Source: NORP240 sp942492445 (GTDB taxonomy: Bacteria > Pseudomonadota > Gammaproteobacteria > Pseudomonadales > Pseudohongiellaceae). Taken from it: DNA of 64,000 nt. Position 1 is the first letter of the stretch. Each line of letters opens with the position of its first letter. Where the stretch lies: the NCBI GenBank assembly GCA_942492445.1, contig CALOEW010000003.1, positions 1-64,000 on the forward strand, given 5' to 3'. This document shows, piece by piece, positions 16,576 through 25,262 of this stretch. The notes under the pieces were generated by a model, which saw only the letters and a list, made by a program, of their open reading frames with translations, had not been told where the DNA came from and did no database searches. The translations under genes were made by a program, and so were the position numbers.

Positions 16576-17573
16576 TGAGAAAACACAGAGAAACCGATTC
16601 ATTCAGCATCGCCTTCCTCGACGTCATGTCCTGCGGCTTTGGTGCCATTATCCTGTTGCTGATGATAACCAAGAGCGCGGCACCTGTGATTATCGAGGTT
16701 ACCGACGTCAACCCGGAAGGGTCGGTCAATGAGCTGCAGGAGCAGCTTTTCGCCATTCGAGGACAGACCACCATCCTGAACCGCGAATTGAACGCCAAGC
16801 GCGAACAGTTGTCGTCGTTCCGGGAGCGGATTGCGCGCTTGCGACGCGAGCTGACGAATATCCGAGGCGAGTTTCAGACCAGCAATCAGCTGGCCGAAGA
16901 GTCCACAGAGGAAATCAGCCGTCTTGCCATCGCCAGGCAGACCCTGACGGAGGAAATGGAACGCCTGTTGGGGCAGAGTTTCAGTCGGGAAAACAATGTG
17001 ATCGGCGGTATTCCGGTAGACAGTGAGTACATAATTTTCGTGATTGACACATCCGGCAGTATGTACGAAACCGCCTGGAACCGGATGCTCGAGGTCATCA
17101 GTGACACGCTGGAAGTTTACCCGAATGTTGAGGGCATTCAGGTGATGAACGATATGGGGGATTACATGTTCGATTCCTACCGCGGTCAGTGGATTCCGGA
17201 TACACCCAGTCGCCGCGATCTCATTATTTCCACCCTGAGAGCCTGGAATCCCTACAGTAACAGCAGTCCGGTGGAAGGCGTAACGCGGGCGATCAACACA
17301 TTTTACTCGCCAGACAAGAAAATAAGCATCTATGTGCTTGGAGACGATTTCCAGCCAGGCGGGTCTATAACAGAAGTGCTGCGTACAATTGATCGGATCA
17401 ACGTGGAAGACGCGGCAGGAAATCGACTGGTAAGAATTCACGGGATCGGCTTTCCGAACATTTTCCAGCTGGATACCCGGTTTCAGCAGAGCGTGTACCG
17501 ATATTCCAACCTGATGAGGGAGCTTACCCAGCGGAATGGCGGGACTTTTGTGGGATTGAACGATTTTCGCTAG
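16575..17573 (+). CDS. vWA protein 2 with ExbD/MotB-like membrane anchor
   Basis: 332 residues, paralogous in plan to vWA 1. Its N-terminus SIAFLDVMSCGFGAIILLLM shares twelve identical consecutive residues (AFLDVMSCGFGA) with vWA 1, Asp16 being the membrane Asp. Residues 50-135 form a coiled coil (LNRELNAKREQLSSFRERIA, SRLAIARQTLTEEMERLL). The vWA domain begins near 152 with the MIDAS motif DTSGS (158-162), a Ser/Thr loop at NSSPVEG and Asp in LGDDF. Outside the anchor the two are only distantly alike, which suits a heterodimer or different targets. It ends the tightly overlapping block; 222 bases follow before the next lipoprotein. Confidence 0.85.
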   Translation: MRKHRETDSFSIAFLDVMSCGFGAIILLLMITKSAAPVIIEVTDVNPEGSVNELQEQLFAIRGQTTILNRELNAKREQLSSFRERIARLRRELTNIRGEFQTSNQLAEESTEEISRLAIARQTLTEEMERLLGQSFSRENNVIGGIPVDSEYIIFVIDTSGSMYETAWNRMLEVISDTLEVYPNVEGIQVMNDMGDYMFDSYRGQWIPDTPSRRDLIISTLRAWNPYSNSSPVEGVTRAINTFYSPDKKISIYVLGDDFQPGGSITEVLRTIDRINVEDAAGNRLVRIHGIGFPNIFQLDTRFQQSVYRYSNLMRELTQRNGGTFVGLNDFR

Positions 17574-17795
17574 GAAAATCGACGGATTGGCATCAATTCT
17601 GCTTCGAAAGTGATTTAGAAAAAGGGTAGACGGGAGTAAAGTCAGAAGAAGTGCGGTTTTTTCGCAAGAACCCGGAAATCCGGTATCAGGAGCACAGCGT
17701 AAGACCTCTTGCCTGTGCAGCGGGATTTGACAGACTGCGATCGACTGGCGGCTGCTTTGAGACAAACAGTAAGTACATCAAGAACGGTAGCGAGA

Positions 17796-18407
17796 ATGTG
17801 TAACCAAGAGATATTCAGAAATCTGGCGCTGGTGGTGACCTTCGGTCTGCTGCTTGGCTGTGGTGCCAGCACCGTCACTGTGTCGGGCAGTTACCCGACG
17901 CCCTCGATCGCGAAATTGCCATTGAGAGTTGCGGTCTATTATGACGATGCGCTGCGGGACTATACCTACACCGAATACACGGAGCAGGGCCAGGAGGAGT
18001 TCAACATCCAGAGCGGTCAGTCCCACATCGACCTGTTCAACGCCATTCTGCCGGGAATGTTTGAAGAAGTGGTATTTATCGATTCTTTGGACGAGGCGCA
18101 ACAACTGGAAGTGGATGCGATATTTGAACCGCTGATCGAAGAGTTTCAACTGGCCTTGCCCTACAAGACCAAGCTGGACGTCTACGAGGTGTGGATCAAA
18201 TACAACATGCGCCTGACAGCGCCGGATGGCGAGTATATCGCCGACTGGGTGGAGACATCCTACGGCAAAACAACCATCGAAACATTTCGTTCTGATGAGG
18301 CGGCTATCAACCTGGCGGCAGTGGTTGCCTTGCGGGACCTGGCTTCCAGTTTTACCTTGAAGTTTGCCAACGTCCCGGAAGTACGTGATTGGCTGGCCAG
18401 CCTGTAG
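17796..18407 (+). CDS. Lipoprotein of unknown family
   Basis: 203 residues from ATG 17796, chosen because it gives the signal LALVVTFGLLLGC with lipobox LLGC; the frame is open upstream to 17709 without signal features. The mature part is a compact alpha/beta protein (PLRVAVYYDDALRDYTYTEY, then LFNAILPGMFEEVVFIDSLD). It looks like the small outer-membrane lipoproteins that bind partners in the periplasm, but I cannot name a family. It follows the vWA pair by 222 bases and may belong to the same machine. Confidence 0.6.
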   Translation: MCNQEIFRNLALVVTFGLLLGCGASTVTVSGSYPTPSIAKLPLRVAVYYDDALRDYTYTEYTEQGQEEFNIQSGQSHIDLFNAILPGMFEEVVFIDSLDEAQQLEVDAIFEPLIEEFQLALPYKTKLDVYEVWIKYNMRLTAPDGEYIADWVETSYGKTTIETFRSDEAAINLAAVVALRDLASSFTLKFANVPEVRDWLASL

Positions 18408-18640
18408 CAGGAGATTTTTCAATATTCTGCCTGCCAGTAGGGCGGTAACAACCCGTTTCAGGCCAGGAAACAGTTCAGGCGATTCGAGTAGAAAGGCAGT
18501 AAACAGGAACAGAAAGTAATTCAGATTGAAGAGGCAACAAGTAATTTTCCTGCCCTGATCGACATGGGGCGGGTCGGGCTGGGGGTTCCAGCCGGCATTG
18601 CAATGACATTGCAGGTCCAGACATCAATTTGGGGATGGCT

Positions 18641-19321
18641 ATGAAATTTTTTAGCGTAAACAGTAAGACCCTGTACAGTGCTTCCGGCGCTAGTCTGCTG
18701 GGGCTGATCCTCGCCAGTTGCACCAGTACCACTATCGATGAGTTCCGACAGGGAGAGACGGGCATAGAAAGCCACGAGTCAATAGTGATTCTCGGGCGCA
18801 GACAGGCCAGCGACTACGAAACCCGCGCCGATTTCGTGGATTGCGTCGGCGATCAAGTAAACAGGGGTTCGAACAAGATTAATGTGATTCCCGAACAGGA
18901 ATTTGTGGACGCCCTGTTCCCCTGGTTTGAACCACGCACTGCGCCACTGCGAACTCAGGATCTGGAGCGCATGATGACGGAGGATATCGTGGCACAGAAA
19001 ATTGGTGATTTCGGTATCCGCTACATCGTCTGGGTAGACGGTTTCACAGAAACCACCGGCCGCGCTGGTTCCATATCGTGTGCCATAGGGCCCGGCGGCG
19101 GAGGTTGCTTCGGTTTTGGTTCCTGGGAAGACGATTCGGAATTTGATGCCCGGATCTGGGATGTGGATGCTCTCGCTTCGGTGGGAACTATCAGCACCGA
19201 TGCTACCGGCCAGTCTTATCTTCCCGCAGTGGTGGTGCCGATTCCCCTGCTGGCACGGGTCGAAGCAAATGCCTGCAGCAGTCTTGCCAACCAGCTGAAA
19301 ACTTTTGTCAATGGCGGCTAA
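18641..19321 (+). CDS. Lipoprotein, cysteine-containing, unknown function
   Basis: 226 residues. ATG 18641 has GGGG six bases upstream; an in-frame ATG at 18635 and a TTG at 18629 are alternatives. The signal ends ASLLGLILASC (lipobox LASC). The mature domain has an ordered alpha/beta look (RYIVWVDGFTETTGRAG) and extra Cys (DFVDC, GSISCAIG, GGGGC, NACSS) that may form disulfides. I do not recognise it. It lies between another lipoprotein and the M48 protease on the same strand. Confidence 0.55.
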   Translation: MKFFSVNSKTLYSASGASLLGLILASCTSTTIDEFRQGETGIESHESIVILGRRQASDYETRADFVDCVGDQVNRGSNKINVIPEQEFVDALFPWFEPRTAPLRTQDLERMMTEDIVAQKIGDFGIRYIVWVDGFTETTGRAGSISCAIGPGGGGCFGFGSWEDDSEFDARIWDVDALASVGTISTDATGQSYLPAVVVPIPLLARVEANACSSLANQLKTFVNGG

Positions 19322-19361
19322 AGTAAAGGATTGCCTGGGATAACCGGTCTTTAACAGGGTT

Positions 19362-20870
19362 ATGAACGTCCTTATTTCCACAGCAATCAGAATTCTATGG
19401 GAAAACCCGATAGGGATTCGTCTGTCGTCAGTGATGTTGTTGATCGCGGCAGCCGTGTCGGTGACATCCTGCGCGGTCAATCCTGCCACCGGTCAGCCCA
19501 ACCTGGTATTGATGTCCGAAAACCGGGAAATCGAAATCGGCAGGGAGGAGCATGAAAAAGTGCTCGCCAGCATGCCGGTCTACGAAGACGAGGAGCTGCT
19601 GGCGTACATTACCGAAATCGGCAACCGGCTGGTGCAAGCGAGTGACAGGCCCGATCTGGAGTTCACCTTTACACTGATAGACAGCCCGGAAATCAATGCA
19701 TTCGCACTGCCCGGCGGCTTTGTTTACGTAAACCGGGGGCTGATTACCTATACGAACTCCGAGGCGGAGCTGGCTGCTGTAATTGGTCATGAAATCGGCC
19801 ACATCACTGCTCGTCATGCAGTGCAGCAGCAGGCCCGTACAGGCCTGGCAAACGCCGCTTCCACCGTCGGTGGTATTGTTACGGCCGTGGCAACCGGCAG
19901 CGGGTATATAGGTTCTCAGGTCAGCCAGGTCGCTTCCATCTGGGCCCAGGCCGGGCTGAGCGGCTACGGCCGGGAAGCAGAGCTGGAAGCTGACCGCGTG
20001 GGCGCCGAATACCTGTATCGTGCCGGCTACGATCCCTCTGCCATGATCGAGGTGATTACAGTGCTGAAGAATCAGGAGGATTTCCGCCGCCGGGTGACTG
20101 GCCAGGGCGGGGGCTACCATGGCCTGTTCGCCACCCACCCTCGCAATGACACCCGGTTGCAGCAGGCAATTGCCAGCGTTGGTGAGCTTGATGGCAGTCA
20201 GGTCCTCGAAGGCGACGACGCGGTATTTCGCAGTCATATCGATGGCCTGGTGGTCGGTCAAAGTAATGCCTCCCAGACCCGCGATGACCGCAACCGCTAC
20301 TACCAGAATCTGCTGGGTTACACCATCGTCTTTCCGCCGGAGTGGCAGGTCAGCGAAACTCCCACCACGGTAACTGCCACGGGCCCCGAGCAGGACTCAA
20401 TACACGTGGAGGTGCAAAGGATTTCGTCACCTGTCGAGCCGCGAATATTTCTCCGGGATCAACTGGGGCTTGAAAACCTGCAGCAATCCGAAGATCTCAA
20501 CCAGTTCAGGCTGGTCGGCCACACCGGCGTGTTGGATTCACCCGGAGGCATGCAGCGTGTCGCGGTCATCTACATGGGGCCCCGCGCGTATATTTTCCGT
20601 GGCAAGATGAGCAATGCCGATACCGCCGATGAGATCGACAGTCTCCTCCTTGCCTCCATCAGGACATTTCGTGCAATTCAGCGTGGCGAAATGGTTCCCG
20701 GCAACGAACTGAAGATCCGGTTTGCTCAGGCCAGCGAATACTTTGACTTTGCAACGGTTGCAAGAAGCAGCAGAATCGCAGAATATCCCGAGGAAACCCT
20801 GCGCCTGCTCAATGGCTACTACCCCGCAGGCTCTCCCAAAGCCGGAGAGTGGATCAAGCTGGTCGAGTAG
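19362..20870 (+). CDS. M48-family zinc metalloprotease, lipoprotein
   Basis: 502 residues. The lipoprotein signal ends AAAVSVTSC (Cys37). The catalytic zinc motif HEIGH is at 143-147, with the third ligand in the EAELEADRVGAEYL segment, and the preceding ALPGGFVYVNRGLI is characteristic. The family includes BepA (YfgC) and LoiP, which act on outer-membrane proteins from the periplasmic face. The C-terminal ~200 residues are not the TPR domain of BepA but an alpha/beta region (TIVFPPEWQVSETPTTVTAT), so I give no gene symbol. It could be a quality-control partner of the envelope complex upstream; that is inference. Confidence 0.85.
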   Translation: MNVLISTAIRILWENPIGIRLSSVMLLIAAAVSVTSCAVNPATGQPNLVLMSENREIEIGREEHEKVLASMPVYEDEELLAYITEIGNRLVQASDRPDLEFTFTLIDSPEINAFALPGGFVYVNRGLITYTNSEAELAAVIGHEIGHITARHAVQQQARTGLANAASTVGGIVTAVATGSGYIGSQVSQVASIWAQAGLSGYGREAELEADRVGAEYLYRAGYDPSAMIEVITVLKNQEDFRRRVTGQGGGYHGLFATHPRNDTRLQQAIASVGELDGSQVLEGDDAVFRSHIDGLVVGQSNASQTRDDRNRYYQNLLGYTIVFPPEWQVSETPTTVTATGPEQDSIHVEVQRISSPVEPRIFLRDQLGLENLQQSEDLNQFRLVGHTGVLDSPGGMQRVAVIYMGPRAYIFRGKMSNADTADEIDSLLLASIRTFRAIQRGEMVPGNELKIRFAQASEYFDFATVARSSRIAEYPEETLRLLNGYYPAGSPKAGEWIKLVE

Positions 20871-21076
20871 TTTCGAATCTTTCTTTGTTCGGCTTTCCAG
20901 CGCGGATAAACTGGTTCTCGGACATCCCGTTCTCGGGTGCACAGGCAGTGCCGGATATTGTACGCGGTTGTGAAGGCCTGCCGACAACCTTAAGGAATCA
21001 CTGATCAAGGTCCCCAGTGCTCTGAGTTATCTGACCTGAGGTTTCCTGGCAATCACTCCACAAGTCGGTCTATTCC

Positions 21077-22063
21077 ATGGCAATTCCAAAAACTGCTTCT
21101 ATCGCTGCGAGTCAGAATCAAAGAGGGAAGGTACAGCTGGAGCCCTTTCTGCAAGGGCTGCTCAACACTGGCCGCATCAATCAGGAGGACTTACAGTTCG
21201 CACTCAAAAGTTTCCGGGCAACTACCAATCGGGATACCCAGAATAGAAAACACAATGTGCTGCAGTACCTGCAGCGGACTGAACCTGGGGTGGACCGGCT
21301 GGCGCCTGAAAAAAACCTGGATCTCGAAACACTGACCATGGTACTGAGTCAGCAAAGTGGCCAGAGTTACTACCGGATCGATCCGTTGAAAATCGACGTG
21401 GCGAGTATAACCGAAGTGATGTCCTACGCGTTTACACAGCGTCATGGCATCCTCGCCGTACAGGTGACGCCAGCGGAAGTCACCGTCGCCAGTGCCGAAC
21501 CCTACATCGACAGTTGGGAAGGTGATCTGGCCCATACTACCCAGAGAAAAATCAACAGGGTGGTCTCTAGCCCAGCCGACATCCGCAAATTCACCACTGA
21601 ATTCTACAGTCTCGCCAACTCCATTAACCGGGCAACAGAAGGTGCTGTCGAGAAGAAAGGCGTTGGCAACCTGGAACAATTGCTGGAGCTGGGTAACATC
21701 AAGGAGCCTGAGGCCAATGACCAGCATATCGTCAACGTCGTGGACTGGCTGTTGCAGTATGCATTCGAGCAACGGGCCAGTGACATTCATATTGAGCCGC
21801 GCCGGGAAAAGGGCAACATCCGCTTTCGTATCGACGGAGTGCTCTACACGGTTTATGCGTTGCCCATGCAGGCGCTCAGTGCTGTTACCAGTCGCCTGAA
21901 GATTCTCGGCCGCATGAACGTGGCTGAGAAGCGCAAGCCTCAGGATGGCAGGATCAAGACCAAGAGTCCCAACGGCGAAGAGATCGAACTACGGCTTTCC
22001 ACTCTACCCACGGCTTTCGGCGAAAAACTGGTCATGCGTATCTTTGACCCGGAGTGTTGTTGA
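21077..22063 (+). CDS. GspE/PilB-family secretion ATPase, N-terminal part (frameshifted)
   Basis: 328 residues encoding the N1/N2 domains and the start of the RecA-like core: DIHIEPRREKGNIRFRIDGV, LKILGRMNVAEKRKPQDGRI, then MRIFDPE, where the frame ends in CC and a stop. In relatives MRIFDPE runs straight on into VLLKPFEKLG-like sequence, which is exactly what the next frame encodes from 22054. One missing base at 22053-22056 (GAGTG for GAGGTG) restores a single protein of about 604 residues. Such ATPases power type II secretion or type IV pilus assembly; no pilin or inner-membrane partner is adjacent. Confidence 0.75.
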   Translation: MAIPKTASIAASQNQRGKVQLEPFLQGLLNTGRINQEDLQFALKSFRATTNRDTQNRKHNVLQYLQRTEPGVDRLAPEKNLDLETLTMVLSQQSGQSYYRIDPLKIDVASITEVMSYAFTQRHGILAVQVTPAEVTVASAEPYIDSWEGDLAHTTQRKINRVVSSPADIRKFTTEFYSLANSINRATEGAVEKKGVGNLEQLLELGNIKEPEANDQHIVNVVDWLLQYAFEQRASDIHIEPRREKGNIRFRIDGVLYTVYALPMQALSAVTSRLKILGRMNVAEKRKPQDGRIKTKSPNGEEIELRLSTLPTAFGEKLVMRIFDPECC

Positions 22064-22890
22064 AACCATTCGAAAAGCTGGTCTGGCAAATGAGGACTCT
22101 GGCCCGCTGGCACAAAATCATCAGCAACAATAACGGCATCGTAATCATTACCGGGCCTACCGGTAGCGGGAAGACGACCACTTTGTACTCCACGCTGAAG
22201 ACGCTGGCCACCGAACAGGTCAACGTCTGTACCATCGAAGACCCCATCGAAATGGTTGAAGACAGCTTTAACCAGATGCAGGTTCAGGAAAATATTGACC
22301 TGGGATTTGCTGATGGTGTCAGGGCGCTGTTGCGACAGGATCCGGACATTATAATGATTGGCGAAGTCCGGGACCTGGAAACCGCAGAAATGGCAATTCA
22401 GGCAGCCCTGACCGGACATTTGGTTTTTACTACTCTGCATACCAATGACGCGCCTTCGGCTGTAACCCGCTTGCTGGAGCTTGGTGTGCCTCCCTATCTG
22501 ATCAAAGCGACTGTCATTGGAGTCATGGCCCAGCGGCTGGTCAGGGTACTCTGTCCTTATTGCAAGAAAACAGAACCCCTGGAGGAGTCCGCCTGGACCA
22601 TGCTGACGGCTCCCTGGAAGGTCAAGGCTCCGCAGAATGCTGCGAGTCTGGTGGGATGTCTGGAGTGTCGCGAAACCGGCTTCCTGGGACGCCAGGGAAT
22701 TTACGAGATTATGCCGTTCAGCGAGTCCCTGCAGGCACTCGCCGATGACAAGTCGTCCCTGGAGCAACTGAGACGGCAGGCATACAAAGAAGGTATGCGC
22801 AGCCTGCGTCTGGCCGGTGCCCTGAAAGTTGCTGCCGGCAAGACAACAATCAACGAAGTGCTGCGGGTCACACCCGAATACCGTAAATAG
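22054..22890 (+). CDS. GspE/PilB-family secretion ATPase, C-terminal part (frameshifted)
   Basis: Continues the preceding frame. It carries Walker A GPTGSGKTTTLYSTL, the Asp box CTIEDPIEMVED, Walker B DIIMIGEVRDLETAEMAI and the His box TTLHTNDAPSAVTRL. A tetracysteine zinc site (CPYCKK ... CLECRETG) is typical of GspE and PilB but absent from PilT. A GTG at 22054 would start this frame by chance; a separate gene is unlikely because the ATPase would lack its N domains. The glnE GTG follows after 16 bases. Confidence 0.75.
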   Translation: MLLKPFEKLVWQMRTLARWHKIISNNNGIVIITGPTGSGKTTTLYSTLKTLATEQVNVCTIEDPIEMVEDSFNQMQVQENIDLGFADGVRALLRQDPDIIMIGEVRDLETAEMAIQAALTGHLVFTTLHTNDAPSAVTRLLELGVPPYLIKATVIGVMAQRLVRVLCPYCKKTEPLEESAWTMLTAPWKVKAPQNAASLVGCLECRETGFLGRQGIYEIMPFSESLQALADDKSSLEQLRRQAYKEGMRSLRLAGALKVAAGKTTINEVLRVTPEYRK

Positions 22891-22906
22891 GCGCAAAGGC
22901 AACGCC

Positions 22907-23347
22907 GTGAAGGGTGCTGAATTCATTCCGGAACAATTACAGGAGACAGTTTCCCGGTATTGGGAGCGCCTGGAGGAACATGCCGGGTTTCCTGGCGAGC
23001 TGCAAGCACTGCTGGACCAGGACCAGGTCTTTCGCGGAGAGCTGATGCGAGTCTGGTGTGCCAGTGACTTTGCCGCCGGCCTGACCCTGTCGCAACCTGG
23101 CCTGCTGCTGGATGTGGCAGCAAGGCGATTGGAATCCGGAACCGCCGTTGAAAACCGCCTGAGAGAACAATTGACTCCTCTCAGGGAACTGGATTACCAG
23201 GGGGGCGTCGAGCAATTAAAGAGTCACCTGCGTTGCTTTCACCGTCTCGAGTACCTGTTAATAATCTGGCGGGACCTTGTGGACTGGCCTCTGCAGCTGA
23301 CATCTGCCTGCAGATGTCGGAGCTTGCAGATGCCGCGTTGCAGGTAA
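22907..23347 (+). CDS. glnE: GlnE, fragment 1 (N-terminus of the adenylyl-removing half; frameshifted)
   Basis: Start GTG 22907 follows AAAGGC. Product begins MKGAEFIPEQLQETVSRYWE and reads well to CFHRLEYLLIIWRDL near base 23279. After that it turns to noise, while the third frame picks up with GLASAADICLQMSELADAAL. GlnE relatives run continuously from 'IAWRDLAG' into that segment, so one base is missing near 23276-23290. GlnE adenylylates and deadenylylates glutamine synthetase in response to PII and glutamine. Confidence 0.75.
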   Translation: MKGAEFIPEQLQETVSRYWERLEEHAGFPGELQALLDQDQVFRGELMRVWCASDFAAGLTLSQPGLLLDVAARRLESGTAVENRLREQLTPLRELDYQGGVEQLKSHLRCFHRLEYLLIIWRDLVDWPLQLTSACRCRSLQMPRCR

Positions 23348-25257
23348 GCCTGGAGATTCTGGAACTCTGGAGCGGCCAGGAATGGGGCCGTGACTCGATG
23401 GCTGATAACAGGCAGAAGTTTGTCGTTCTCGGCATGGGTAAACTGGGTGCACACGAGTTGAACGTGTCGTCGGATATAGACCTGATATTCAGTTTTTCCC
23501 GGGTAGGCCAGGAGGAGGGCGCTGACACAGGGGCGCTGACCGATCAGCAGTATTTCACCCGCCTGGGCCAGCGTCTGATTGATGTTATTGATACCACTAC
23601 CTCTGAAGGCTTTGTTTTTCGCGTCGACATGCGACTGCGGCCCTACGGCAGCGAAGGAGCACTGGTGGCGAGTTTTGACGCCATGGAAGACTACTATCAG
23701 AACCAGGGGCGGGACTGGGAGCGCTATGCCCTGATCAAGGCCCGGGTCGTGGCAGGTGACAGGGATGCCGGTGAGGAACTGCTGGAGCGGCTGAAGCCGT
23801 TCGTTTACCGCCGGTACCTGGATTTTGCCATGTTCGAGTCACTTCGAAACATGAAGTCGCAGATCAATAAGCAGGCCCGTCGCGGCCCGATGGCGGGTGA
23901 CATCAAGCTGGGCCCGGGGGGTATCCGCGAGGTTGAGTTCACTGTACAGGCTCTCCAGCTTGTTTATGGCGGCAGAGACAAGTCGTTACGTTCTCCTTCT
24001 CTGATTCGTACGCTGGACAATCTGGTTGCCGGCGGCTACCTGCCAGCCGAAGTTGCCGAGGAGCTGAAGACTTCCTACTGGTACCTGCGCAATCTGGAAC
24101 ACAAATTACAGGCTTTTGCCAATCAGCAGACCCAGTCTCTGCCGACCGGGGCACTGCAGCAGTTGCGTATCGCCTTTGCAATGGGCCACGATGACTGGGA
24201 TGAACTGCTGGAAACACTGGGGCACATCCGACAATCGGTCAGTGCTCATTTTCGCGATGTTCTGGGAACTGAAGAAGAGGTCGCAACAACCCGGCACCAG
24301 GGGGACGACTGGGCGCCATTCTGGCGCCAGGAGCTTACCGGGGAAGATGCTCTGGCAATGCTTGAACAGAACAATTTCGAAGATCCCCGTGGCAGCCTTG
24401 AACTGATACTTGAGTTTCGCAGGACGAAAAAATTTCTCACCCTTCCAGCGGAAAGTCGCGAGAGATTCAATGTTTTCATGCCGGTCCTGATCGATGCCGT
24501 GGCCGAATCGGAGAAGCCGTCAGTATGCCTGGGCAGAGTTATGCTACTGGTGGATGCGGTCAGCAGGCGCACATCTTACCTGATACTTCTGCTGGAGAAC
24601 CCTCAGGCGCTGGAGCAACTTGTTCAGTATTGTACGGCCAGTCCCCTGATAGCTGAATCTTTAAGCAGGTATCCGATCCTCCTCGATGAATTGCTCAACG
24701 TTCTCGATAAGCCACCGGACAAGTTGCGTCTGGCCGATGAGTTGAAAATGCAATTGCTGAGAATTGATGAAGAAAATTTCGAGGAGGAGCTGGATTGCCT
24801 GCGATATTTTAAGCAGTCCCATCATTTGCAGGTCGCTGCCGCTGAGGTATCAGGGAAAATGCATTTGATGAAGGTCAGTGACTACCTGACCTATATTGCC
24901 GAAGTGATTCTGGATGCTGTGCTGACTCTCTCCTGGCAATACCTGGTGGATAAGTATGGCTTCCCGGTCCATACAGATGGAAAATACGGCAAGCCAGGTT
25001 TTGGAATAATAGGTTATGGAAAGCTGGGTGGACTGGAGCTCAGTTACAGTTCAGATCTTGACCTTGTATTTCTTCACCAGGCAGCTCTTGAAGAGGACAC
25101 TGTTGTAAGCGAGGGGCAGACGCCGCTGAACAGCCGGGCATTTTACATCAAGCTCGCCCAGCGGATTATTCTGATGTTGGGCACCTATACCATGTCCGGA
25201 AAACCTTACGAGGCAGATATGCGCTACGTCCCTCCGGTGAATCGGGACTGCTGGTAA
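23233..25257 (+). CDS. glnE: GlnE, fragment 2 (adenylyl removase core and start of transferase; frameshifted)
   Basis: The genuine sequence begins at about base 23285 (GLASAADIC); the earlier codons are out-of-frame readings of fragment 1. Two nucleotidyltransferase signatures are present: GMGKLGAHELNVSSDIDLIF in the N-terminal deadenylylase domain and GYGKLGGLELSYSSDLDLVF in the C-terminal adenylylase domain. The frame ends ADMRYVPPVNRDCW. Adding one C after ATGCGC (about 25222) turns this into ADMRLRPSGESGLLVSSVES, the family sequence, and joins fragment 3. Confidence 0.85.
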   Translation: MLSPSRVPVNNLAGPCGLASAADICLQMSELADAALQVSLEILELWSGQEWGRDSMADNRQKFVVLGMGKLGAHELNVSSDIDLIFSFSRVGQEEGADTGALTDQQYFTRLGQRLIDVIDTTTSEGFVFRVDMRLRPYGSEGALVASFDAMEDYYQNQGRDWERYALIKARVVAGDRDAGEELLERLKPFVYRRYLDFAMFESLRNMKSQINKQARRGPMAGDIKLGPGGIREVEFTVQALQLVYGGRDKSLRSPSLIRTLDNLVAGGYLPAEVAEELKTSYWYLRNLEHKLQAFANQQTQSLPTGALQQLRIAFAMGHDDWDELLETLGHIRQSVSAHFRDVLGTEEEVATTRHQGDDWAPFWRQELTGEDALAMLEQNNFEDPRGSLELILEFRRTKKFLTLPAESRERFNVFMPVLIDAVAESEKPSVCLGRVMLLVDAVSRRTSYLILLLENPQALEQLVQYCTASPLIAESLSRYPILLDELLNVLDKPPDKLRLADELKMQLLRIDEENFEEELDCLRYFKQSHHLQVAAAEVSGKMHLMKVSDYLTYIAEVILDAVLTLSWQYLVDKYGFPVHTDGKYGKPGFGIIGYGKLGGLELSYSSDLDLVFLHQAALEEDTVVSEGQTPLNSRAFYIKLAQRIILMLGTYTMSGKPYEADMRYVPPVNRDCW

Positions 25258-25262
25258 GCTCG

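Noticed and set aside
13300..17573. Zorya anti-phage system
   Set aside because: Zorya also has MotA/MotB-like ZorA and ZorB, but here the D-subunits carry vWA rather than a peptidoglycan-binding domain, and no ZorC, ZorD or ZorE helicase/nuclease follows.
16599..17765. Reverse-strand open frame of 388 codons over vWA 2
   Set aside because: Shadow of a gene with clear MIDAS and anchor motifs; no protein-like features of its own.
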